From a bacterium BMS3Bbin02 (GTDB lineage: Bacteria > Actinomycetota > Acidimicrobiia > Spongiisociales > UBA5794), in NCBI GenBank assembly GCA_002898115.1, contig BDTL01000078.1, positions 1 to 6,966 of the forward strand: 6,966 bases of DNA, written 5' to 3'. Positions 1-5,682 of the stretch are shown one piece after another (the first letter of the stretch is position 1; each line of letters starts with the position of its first letter). A program made the translations under genes and the position numbers. A model generated the notes under the pieces. That model was not told the DNA's origin. It was given only the letters and a program-made list of their open reading frames with translations, and searched no databases.

Positions 1-14
1 CGTGGAGGGGTCTG

Positions 15-1394
15 TTAGATGCGGTCGAAGTACCGGGCACGTTCCCAGTCGGTGACCGCGGCATCGTAGGCTTTGGCCTCGTCGGTATAGAAGTGTGTGT
101 AGTGGTCATGGACGTCAGCGCCGAACGCGGTTCGGACGAAATCACTGTCGGCGAATATGCCAACAGCGGTCGTGAGGGTGTTCGGAACGCTGGGCAGATC
201 CTGCGCTGCGTAGACGTCGCCGGAGAACATCGGCGGTGGTTCGATTTCGTTCTCGACTCCGTCGATACCCGCCGCAAGCGCCGCGGCATACACGAGGTAC
301 GGATTTGCATCAGCACCGGGGATTCTGCACTCGATGCGTAGGCTCGAATCTGATCCAACGATGCGGAACCCTGCGGTCCTGTTGTCGTAGCTCCACGCAA
401 TGTTCGTCGGTGCCCACGACGCCTCCTGAAAACGTTTGTAGGAGTTCACCGTCGGGGCGAGGAAGGGCATGAGGGCTTCGACATGTTTCATCCAGCCACC
501 AAGAAACTGAGTAAAGGTGTTTGAGCAGCAGATCGGACCGATCTCGTTTCCACCGCAGAACACGTTCTCGTCGCCGTTCCACACGGACAGATGAACATGG
601 CAGCTCGAACCCGCCTGGTCGCCGACAGGTTTCGCCATGAACGTGGCACTGACACCGAGCTGGTCAGCGGTGTCCTTCATCAACAGTTTCATGATTGTGT
701 GGCGGTCCGCCATCTCGAGAACCTCGGCGTACCGGATGTTCATCTCGTGTTGACCGAACCCGGTCTCGCCCTTGGAATTCTCCACCGGAATTCCCGACGC
801 GGCCAGGTGGCGTCGCACGGTTCCGTTGTAGAACTCCTCGCGAGCTCCTTGCATGAGGTGGTAGTCCTCTGAGTACCAACTCACCGGCGTGAGATCTCGG
901 TGGCCGTTACTTGCGGCGTCACGGTACGACTCTTCGTAGAGGTAGTACTCAAGCTCCGATGCCGCTTTTGCCGTAAGGTCGAGCGCTGCAAGCCTCTCGA
1001 TCTGGCGCCGGAGGATTGAGCGTGGGGCGACGGGAACGTAGTCATTGGTGGTGTCGTCGATGAGGTCGCATAACACGATCGCGGTCGATGCCAGCCAACT
1101 CGCGACTCGTAGCGTTGTCATGTCGGGCACCATGTGGAAGTCGCCGTAGCCGAGTTCCCAGTTGGAGTAGCGATATCCGGGGACCGGTTCCATTTCCATA
1201 TCGACCGTGAGGAGATAGTCGCACCCGTGGGTTCCGGCGCCGGCGACGTCGTCAAGAAAGAACGTTGCATCGAACCGTTTCCCGTGGACGCGACCGTAGT
1301 GGTCGGTGAAAGCAACAATCACGGTGTCGATGTCACCGGTTTCCACCAGCGCGGTGAGCTCATCGATATCTAAAATCCCGCGTGTCTTGCCCAT
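15..1394 (-). CDS. Glutamine synthetase family protein (glutamate-amine ligase type)
   Basis: A cytoplasmic 459-residue enzyme of the glutamine synthetase fold, which joins ammonia or an amine to the gamma-carboxyl of glutamate using ATP. The N-terminal beta-grasp part carries FTDHYGRVHGKR (29-40). The catalytic part shows the expected metal and substrate motifs: ELEYYL (147-152, glutamates 148 and 150), ETGFGQHEMNI (210-220, E210 and E217), SSCHVHLSVW (263-272, H266 and H268), NSYKRF (317-322), NRTAGFRI (338-345) and RIECRIPGADANPYL (353-367). The NLYDLP adenylylation motif of classical GlnA is absent; the equivalent region reads GDVYAAQDLP (392-401). This, and the E-x6-E spacing of 210/217, fit the gamma-glutamylamide synthetase branch (PuuA/GlnA3-like) better than the housekeeping ammonia enzyme. 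Length is normal for the family and all key residues are present. The start is backed by GGAGA (1401-1405 on the minus strand), six bases from the ATG. The amine substrate cannot be read from sequence, so no symbol is given. Confidence 0.93.
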   Translation of the reverse strand: MGKTRGILDIDELTALVETGDIDTVIVAFTDHYGRVHGKRFDATFFLDDVAGAGTHGCDYLLTVDMEMEPVPGYRYSNWELGYGDFHMVPDMTTLRVASWLASTAIVLCDLIDDTTNDYVPVAPRSILRRQIERLAALDLTAKAASELEYYLYEESYRDAASNGHRDLTPVSWYSEDYHLMQGAREEFYNGTVRRHLAASGIPVENSKGETGFGQHEMNIRYAEVLEMADRHTIMKLLMKDTADQLGVSATFMAKPVGDQAGSSCHVHLSVWNGDENVFCGGNEIGPICCSNTFTQFLGGWMKHVEALMPFLAPTVNSYKRFQEASWAPTNIAWSYDNRTAGFRIVGSDSSLRIECRIPGADANPYLVYAAALAAGIDGVENEIEPPPMFSGDVYAAQDLPSVPNTLTTAVGIFADSDFVRTAFGADVHDHYTHFYTDEAKAYDAAVTDWERARYFDRI

Positions 1395-1704
1395 CGAAAC
1401 TCTCCGGTCCGTTTGCTCTCTTTAGAACACGACGATAGCAATCACCGGAGTTCAGGCATATGGCGCAGACCAATTCCTGGTGGTGTCGATCACCCTTCGC
1501 GGTGACTGAGGAGTCCGTTGGACAGTCCCTGGCACCCATTGTGCGGAGGGTCGCTACTGCGGCGCAGTGTTGAACGGAGTCACGACCGGCGGTGGTCTCG
1601 GCTCTGCTATTCCGATAGGGGGAGTGACGAACCCTCGCCCTGGCGAGGTGGAGCGCATCGTTGAAAACCCAAACGACGGTATGAATTAACAGGCTCCAAT
1701 GGCG
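1395..1704. other. Intergenic spacer without a recognisable gene
   Basis: This 310-bp gap separates two leftward genes. I see no convincing coding frame, RNA gene or mobile element. It holds the ribosome binding site of the ligase gene at its left end, two weak short hairpins (stems 1490-1494/1501-1505 and 1556-1560/1564-1568), and a stronger GC-rich hairpin at 1633-1648. No clear promoter could be assigned, although one for the ligase gene is expected here. Confidence 0.6.
1633..1648 (-). terminator. Possible weak terminator hairpin after the beta-helix gene
   Basis: Arms 1633-1639 and 1642-1648 (CCTCGCC / GGCGAGG) are perfectly complementary. In practice this gives a 6-bp stem with a 4-nt loop. 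It lies about 57 bases past the stop codon of the leftward beta-helix gene. No T-run follows on the minus strand, so the call rests only on the GC-rich stem and its position. Confidence 0.25.
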
Positions 1705-3966
1705 CTAGGGAAGACTGGCAGAGCGCTGGAGGAACGCTGCCATCTGTTCCCGGGTGACCGGTGAATCCGGGCAGAAGCGGTCGTTGGTCGGGGGGTTGCA
1801 TCCCTTGGTGATTCCCGCCTCGGCGAGCGCCTCGATGGCCGACAGATGAACCGATCCTGCGGTGTCGAGGAACCTGCCTTGTGTGCCGGCGGGTAGATCC
1901 AATGCACGCGTGAGGAACGTTGCCATCTGCCCTCGAGTCACGGGGGAGTCCGGGCAGAAGCGGTCGTTGGTCGGGGGGTTGCATCCCTTGGTGATTCCCG
2001 CCTCGGCGAGCGCCTCGATCGCCGAAGTATGAACCGAACCGACCGTGTCCGTGAACGACGCGCCGGACCCGGCTGGGAGGCCGAACGCGCGGACGATGAA
2101 CGTTGCCATTTGGCCGCGAGTAACGAGTGCGCCCGGGCAGTAGCGGTCGTTGGTCGGGGGGTTGCATCCCTTGGTGATTCCCTGGTTTGCGAGCCACTCG
2201 ATCGCATCGAAGAACACGTTTTCTGTGGACACGTCGATGAAGCGACCCCCGGGGATATCTGTCCTGGGTCCGTAGGTCGGTAGAGGCGTTCCGAGCTCGA
2301 TCGCTCCCATGTCCGGTGCTCCGTTGAGGGCGGTGCCGTCGTTGAGGTTGCGAAGCGGTATGCCTGCGTCAACGACACTCGATGTCCCCACGGGGCGGAG
2401 GTCGTACGCACCCGCGGCAACATTCCAGTTGCTTGGGAGGGTGGCGTTGGTGAGATCACCGAAGTTGATCGTGATGCCGTTGTCCTCGACACCTGTGGGG
2501 AGGTCACCGACGGAGTCGTAACGTACGTTGTTCCACTTGAACAGGGGTGGACTTGTCCGCGTCGTGCCCCACGCGTTGTAGTCGAAATCGCGGAACCCTT
2601 CGTCGGGCGTGGTGGTGAATTCGAAGGCGTACTCGGTACCGAGGAAGATGTTGTTCCGCAGGGTTGCGTTGCGCCACATCGATCCCGCATCACCGTATCC
2701 GTTGCCGGTCTTGACACCGGTGTTCTGGGCGACAATGAATCCAGTAGTTTGGTTGTGCATTTTGATCGGTTCGCTCTGGATGTTGAACAGTTCGTTCCGA
2801 AAAATGTACGCAGGACCGCCTGCGATCGGTTGGACGGAGACTCCCATCCTGGCGTTGGTGACACGGTTGTTCCAGACGCGGACGTTGGCCTCGTTGTAGT
2901 CGATCTCGATTCCGTCATCGACGCAGAAACGTGCGTCGTTGCCATACACGTCGTTGCCCCATGAGCGGCCGGTGAATGGTTGCAGGGACACACAATCGCC
3001 GAAGTACTGGACCGTGTTGTAACACACGACGTTGCCGGTTCCCCGCAGGTCAATACCGCGTTCACCGGGTATGCCGGTATTGGGCCACACCGTTCTGCCG
3101 ACGATGACGTTGTCACACACCGTCTGGTTCATTTCGTTGGCGGCGTCCCGCCGGTTGAGGACCCCGTAGTCGACGTCGGTGATCTTGTTGTTGGAAATGA
3201 CGATGTTCTGTGTGTGCTGGGCGTCGACGCCCCAACGACCGTTGCGGATTGTGAGGTTCTCAATGATGATCCAACTCAATGGACCGCCGGTGTCTCCAAT
3301 GGTGACGACCCCGCGGTTCGTGTCCGCGCCGTCGATGATCGCCTCTCCATTCGTCGGGCCACGGAACACGATCGGATTGTCCGGCTGGCCGGACCGCTGG
3401 ATTGTGACGGGGCTGTACATGCCCGCGGCGATGTCGAAGACGTCTCCGGGCTGTGCGACATCGGCGGCTGCCTGGAGTCCGCGAAACGGGTCACCTGCGG
3501 TTCCGGCACCGCCCCCGCTGCCGGGGATGACATATCGGACCGTCGGGTTGGAGCTTGCTGTCGGCACTGACCGTGTGGTGCCCTCCACGAGTCGGGTTTC
3601 CGATCCGCCGTCGGGGTCGGTGAGTGTGAGCTCCAGCTCGTAGGTCGTGGCCGGCGCGAGGAACATCGCGCTTGCTCCCCACTGGTCGAGGTTGAGGGGG
3701 CTGCCCTGGACGATGATCGTCGGGTAGGCCCGGACCGCGTCGGCGCCCTCCCGCCAGGTTGAGGTACCCTTCACCCGGAAACGCATCGTCATGGTCGAGT
3801 TGAGATTGGTGTCGCCCGAGACGGTCCAAGTCACGCCCAGGTTGACGAAGGTGGCGTCAACACGGGTGGTGCCGGGTTCGATGGGATCGCCGGTCGCGGC
3901 TTGCACGGTGGTGGCGGCCGTTGCGACGAGCGCAAGAGAAAGTGCGAGTCGAAGAAGTAAAGCCAT
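1705..3966 (-). CDS. Secreted right-handed beta-helix protein with three SLH-type repeats
   Basis: A predicted cell-surface protein of 753 residues. From this start it begins with a Sec signal peptide: a short hydrophobic run MALLLRLALSLALV followed by a likely cut near VQA-A (residues 23-24). Residues about 28-135 look like a fibronectin-III-like beta-sandwich (TTYELELTLTDPDG at 107-120). Residues about 145-560 form a parallel beta-helix of the pectate-lyase/NosD type, with many short N-rich turns (ENLTIRNG, NIVISNNKITDV, VRVWNNRVTNA, ATLRNNIFLG) and an ending (VVDAG 531-535, PDMGAIE 551-557) like the choice-of-anchor Q motif. Residues 575-753 are three SLH-type repeats of 61-residue period, which usually hold proteins to the cell wall polymer. 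The frame stays open upstream to an ATG at 4089, but that extension reads through a palindrome and precedes the signal peptide; the ATG at 3966 has AAAGGGG nine bases upstream. No catalytic activity can be assigned: a polysaccharide-active enzyme or a structural surface protein are both possible. Confidence 0.88.
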   Translation of the reverse strand: MALLLRLALSLALVATAATTVQAATGDPIEPGTTRVDATFVNLGVTWTVSGDTNLNSTMTMRFRVKGTSTWREGADAVRAYPTIIVQGSPLNLDQWGASAMFLAPATTYELELTLTDPDGGSETRLVEGTTRSVPTASSNPTVRYVIPGSGGGAGTAGDPFRGLQAAADVAQPGDVFDIAAGMYSPVTIQRSGQPDNPIVFRGPTNGEAIIDGADTNRGVVTIGDTGGPLSWIIIENLTIRNGRWGVDAQHTQNIVISNNKITDVDYGVLNRRDAANEMNQTVCDNVIVGRTVWPNTGIPGERGIDLRGTGNVVCYNTVQYFGDCVSLQPFTGRSWGNDVYGNDARFCVDDGIEIDYNEANVRVWNNRVTNARMGVSVQPIAGGPAYIFRNELFNIQSEPIKMHNQTTGFIVAQNTGVKTGNGYGDAGSMWRNATLRNNIFLGTEYAFEFTTTPDEGFRDFDYNAWGTTRTSPPLFKWNNVRYDSVGDLPTGVEDNGITINFGDLTNATLPSNWNVAAGAYDLRPVGTSSVVDAGIPLRNLNDGTALNGAPDMGAIELGTPLPTYGPRTDIPGGRFIDVSTENVFFDAIEWLANQGITKGCNPPTNDRYCPGALVTRGQMATFIVRAFGLPAGSGASFTDTVGSVHTSAIEALAEAGITKGCNPPTNDRFCPDSPVTRGQMATFLTRALDLPAGTQGRFLDTAGSVHLSAIEALAEAGITKGCNPPTNDRFCPDSPVTREQMAAFLQRSASLP
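1708..2244 (-). repeat. Three tandem SLH-type repeats, 183-bp period
   Basis: The 3' end of the beta-helix gene encodes three repeats at about 2071-2244, 1888-2058 and 1708-1875. The core GITKGCNPPTNDR begins at residues 596, 657 and 718, an exact 61-residue step. At DNA level 1766-1836 is identical to 1949-2019 over 71 bases, and 2142-2182 matches both other copies over 41 bases. Each repeat carries two cysteines nine residues apart (601/610, 662/671, 723/732) and a VTRxQMAxF signature. The near-identity points to recent duplication or gene conversion. Confidence 0.9.
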
Positions 3967-3975
3967 GCGGAGAAG

Positions 3976-3982
3976 CCCCTTT
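3976..3982 (-). promoter_or_regulatory. Ribosome binding site fixing the start of the beta-helix gene
   Basis: On the minus strand AAAGGGG ends nine bases before the ATG at 3966. Together with the signal peptide that begins exactly at this ATG, it favours the 753-residue product over the 794-residue reading from 4089. Confidence 0.6.
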
Positions 3983-4015
3983 ATCGTGGTTCCTACCCCG
4001 ATCGCCCTGGGGAAA

Positions 4016-4043
4016 ACCCTACCGCATTTCTCCATTTCCGCAA
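4016..4043 (-). promoter_or_regulatory. Candidate promoter of the beta-helix gene
   Basis: On the minus strand TTGCGG (4038-4043) and TAGGGT (4016-4021) are separated by 16 bases. The -10 fits the relaxed actinobacterial TAnnnT pattern and the -35 matches only the TTG of the consensus. Transcription would start near 4009, leaving a leader of about 43 bases with the ribosome binding site. The large palindrome begins 12 bases upstream of the -35 box. This is inference from pattern only. Confidence 0.3.
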
Positions 4044-4052
4044 GAAACTGTT

Positions 4053-4115
4053 TCCGTTCTGGCGTCCATTTGGGCGATATATCGCCCAAATGGACGCCAA
4101 AACGAGGAGAGGGGG
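4053..4115 (+). repeat. Palindromic intergenic element, copy 1 (50-bp near-perfect palindrome)
   Basis: Bases 4055-4104 form an inverted repeat centred between 4079 and 4080. It pairs at 24 of 25 positions; the only mismatch is 4059/4100. The central 40 bases (4060-4099) are perfect, with TTTGGGCGATAT beside its reverse complement. It sits between the divergent start codons at 3966 and 4154. An A-run (4099-4102) and a purine-rich GAGGAGAGGGGG tract follow the right arm only, giving the element a direction. The gap-free match with copy 2 (5615-5677) is 49 of 63 bases. Possible roles are an operator for one or both divergent genes, or a REP-like dispersed element. A terminator role is unlikely here because no gene ends at this spot. 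Confidence 0.85.
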
Positions 4116-4153
4116 ACGTCGTTGGATCGTTCTACGGTCGTTAGGGTTTCCTC

Positions 4154-5011
4154 ATGAATCCACTATTCCACGTTGCGGCATTTACGTCCGACCCTGCCGG
4201 GGGAAACATGGCGGGGGTAGTGATCGGGAAACATGGCGCGCCGGCCGAGATGATGGCCATCGCGGCCGAGGTCGGCTATCCGGAAACGGCATTTCTTGAA
4301 CCAACTGAGGACCCCTCGGTGTGGCGCACCCGATACTTCGCCCCAGAAGCCGAGGTCGACTTCTGCGGTCACGCGACCATTGGAGCAGGCAGCATTTTGG
4401 GGCTCCGGTTTGGTCCCGGTCTGTACATGCTCCAGACCAACGTTGGCGAGATCCCGGTGGAGGTTGCGATCGATGCCGACGACGGCGTGCAGGTCACACT
4501 CACGTCGATCGCGCCTTCCCGGGGCGTTCTCACCGATGCTGCCTTCGCCGCGGCGCTAGGCGCCCTTCGTTACAGCACGGACGATCTTGATCCGACGTTT
4601 CCGCCCGCAGTAGCGAACGCCGGTGTGAACCATTTGATGGTACCGCTAAGGGACCGTGCGACACTCGCCTCTCTGGACTACGACTTCGATGTCCTGAAGA
4701 TCCTGATGGAGCGCGAGAACTGGACGACCGTGAACTGTTTCGTGCGCACGGACGACAACGAGTTCCACGCACGCAACCCATTCCCTGTTGGAGGCATCGT
4801 TGAGGATCCGGCAACCGGGGCGGCCGCCGCGGCGTTCGGTGGTTACCTGGCGCTTCACAATCTCATCGATGTTCCGGCGACCGTACAGGTATTCCAAGGA
4901 TACGACATGGGGTCCCCGAGTCAGATCAACGTGGTTGTCCCAGCCGACCCCGGGTCGGGAATCCGTGTCACGGGCTCAGCGGTAGTCGTTGGGGAACCTT
5001 TCGTCGGGTAA
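4154..5011 (+). CDS. PhzF family epimerase/isomerase-like protein
   Basis: A 285-residue cytoplasmic protein of the PhzF (phenazine biosynthesis-like) family, two-domain diaminopimelate-epimerase-like enzymes that move protons in small substrates. The N-terminal signature reads VAAFTSDPAGGNMAGVV (7-23). The catalytic glutamate lies in GYPETAF (E44). FAPEAEVDFCGHAT (62-75) carries the conserved histidine H73. GIVEDPATGAAA (214-225) carries the conserved aspartate D218, and QGYDMGSPSQI (248-258) is the usual C-terminal loop. Relative to PhzF these match E45, H74 and D208, while the position of S213 is alanine (A223). No phenazine genes are nearby, so a phenazine role is not supported and the substrate is unknown. 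An in-frame TAG at 4142-4144 limits the start to this ATG or later. No strong Shine-Dalgarno sequence precedes it, so it may be weakly translated or leaderless. The lipoprotein gene follows after 54 bases on the same strand. Confidence 0.92.
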   Translation: MNPLFHVAAFTSDPAGGNMAGVVIGKHGAPAEMMAIAAEVGYPETAFLEPTEDPSVWRTRYFAPEAEVDFCGHATIGAGSILGLRFGPGLYMLQTNVGEIPVEVAIDADDGVQVTLTSIAPSRGVLTDAAFAAALGALRYSTDDLDPTFPPAVANAGVNHLMVPLRDRATLASLDYDFDVLKILMERENWTTVNCFVRTDDNEFHARNPFPVGGIVEDPATGAAAAAFGGYLALHNLIDVPATVQVFQGYDMGSPSQINVVVPADPGSGIRVTGSAVVVGEPFVG

Positions 5012-5050
5012 CAGACGTCGAAGCGCAGAGACGAAACCTACCTTCGCACA

Positions 5051-5056
5051 GAGGAG
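5051..5056 (+). promoter_or_regulatory. Ribosome binding site of the lipoprotein gene
   Basis: GAGGAG lies nine bases before the ATG at 5066 and fixes that start. It is much stronger than anything upstream of the preceding PhzF-family gene. Confidence 0.65.
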
Positions 5057-5065
5057 ATCCCTTTA

Positions 5066-5584
5066 ATGGCTCACAATCGAGCAAAAACCGTACTCGCTCT
5101 CGCCGGACTACTCGTCGTGAGTGCTTGCAGCGGTGGGACTTCCATCGAGTCGACAACCGAGACAGGTTCTTCGACAGATGCACCCTCATCCACGACCACC
5201 GCTGTTGCGGGCGACGACTCAACCTGGGGTCCGCTTGCGGTCGTGGCAGGCGGCAACGGCATGGATGCTCTGATTCAGGGAACCATTGAGATCACGGAGG
5301 ACTGTGTCCTACTCAACGAGCAAGGCCGTCAGGTGTTGCTGGTCTGGCCTGCTGACCGGACCCAGTGGGATGCGGGTTCTGCAACCATCCGGTTCGATAA
5401 CCCCGACGGGGGTCTTGCGACGATCACGGATGGCCAAGCCGTGCGCCTCGGCGGTGGCGGCACAAGTGTCGACGAGGGAGGACTTGGCGCCGCGGAGTGG
5501 CTCGAATCGATCAACTGGGTCGCCGAACCTCCGTTGAGTTGTGTTGCCGGCATTCGCTGGAACGTTAGCGGCGTCCTGAACTGA
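5066..5584 (+). CDS. Small secreted lipoprotein of unknown function
   Basis: A 172-residue predicted lipoprotein. A basic start (HNRAK) is followed by a hydrophobic segment (VLALAGLLVV, 9-18) and the lipobox VSAC, so Cys21 would be lipidated and the protein anchored to the outer face of the membrane. Residues about 22-50 are a Ser/Thr-rich flexible linker. The rest (about 54-172) looks like one compact beta-rich domain, with GTIEITEDCVLL (72-83), a VLLVWPADRTQW segment (90-101), an AVRLGGGGT turn (125-133) and a closing PLSCVAGIRWNVSG (156-169). Cys80 and Cys159 could form a disulfide. I do not recognise a named family for the domain, though the pattern of a conserved Cys, an LLVWP strand and a glycine-rich turn resembles small actinobacterial lipoprotein domains of unknown role. 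It lies 54 bases after the PhzF-family gene and may share its transcript, but a functional link is not evident. The window's second palindromic element begins 31 bases beyond its stop. Confidence 0.85.
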   Translation: MAHNRAKTVLALAGLLVVSACSGGTSIESTTETGSSTDAPSSTTTAVAGDDSTWGPLAVVAGGNGMDALIQGTIEITEDCVLLNEQGRQVLLVWPADRTQWDAGSATIRFDNPDGGLATITDGQAVRLGGGGTSVDEGGLGAAEWLESINWVAEPPLSCVAGIRWNVSGVLN

Positions 5585-5614
5585 TGGCGTGTCGGGGGAG
5601 GGGCGCCCGGTGCA

Positions 5615-5677
5615 TCCGTTGTGTCGTCCATGTGGGCCTTGCATTGCCCACATGGACGCGAAAACTGCGAGAGAGGG
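5615..5677 (+). repeat. Palindromic intergenic element, copy 2
   Basis: Arms 5625-5637 and 5646-5658 are perfect 13-bp complements around an 8-nt centre (CTTGCATT). Outside them, short flanking bases still pair (5622 with 5661, and 5618-5620 with 5663-5665). The 34-base core has the same length as in copy 1 (4053-4115), and both flanks align without gaps, including TCCGTT on the left and AAAAC plus a GAGAG tract on the right. The loop is the least conserved part (3 of 8 bases shared). In the arms the only change is T to G at 5632 matched by A to C at 5651, which keeps the pair. It lies between convergent stop codons at 5584 and 5683. Confidence 0.82.
5625..5658. terminator. Possible bidirectional terminator hairpin between convergent genes
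   Basis: The 13-bp stem with 8-nt loop lies 40 bases after the lipoprotein stop and 24 bases after the dehydrogenase stop, a natural place for a shared terminator. Neither strand has a T-run after the stem: the A-run at 5661-5664 lies before the hairpin when read on the minus strand. It would therefore have to act as a U-tract-free terminator. A second copy of the sequence between divergent starts argues against termination as its general role. Confidence 0.35.
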
Positions 5678-5682
5678 TCTTG

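Noticed and set aside
1510..1689. Open plus-strand frame containing a HCAEGRYC stretch that resembles the cysteine motif of the SLH-type repeats.
   Set aside because: It has no start codon with a ribosome binding site, lacks the VTRxQM and helix parts, and lies antisense to the neighbouring genes; the likeness is short and probably chance.
1938..3116. Long minus-strand frame (392 codons) overlapping the beta-helix gene.
   Set aside because: It is a shifted frame of the same gene with S/T/R-rich low-complexity composition; the true frame carries the beta-helix and SLH motifs.
2980..3570. Long plus-strand frame (196 codons) opposite the beta-helix gene.
   Set aside because: It is an antisense shadow with no recognisable domain and no ribosome binding site, inside a well-supported gene.
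3967..4089. N-terminal extension of the beta-helix protein to an ATG at 4089.
   Set aside because: The extra 41 residues read through half of the palindrome, have no ribosome binding site, and would bury the signal peptide; the ATG at 3966 has both a ribosome binding site and a signal peptide directly after it.
5012..5065. TACCTT (5039-5044) as a separate promoter for the lipoprotein gene.
   Set aside because: It fits the loose TAnnnT pattern but has no -35 partner, so an independent promoter is not supported.
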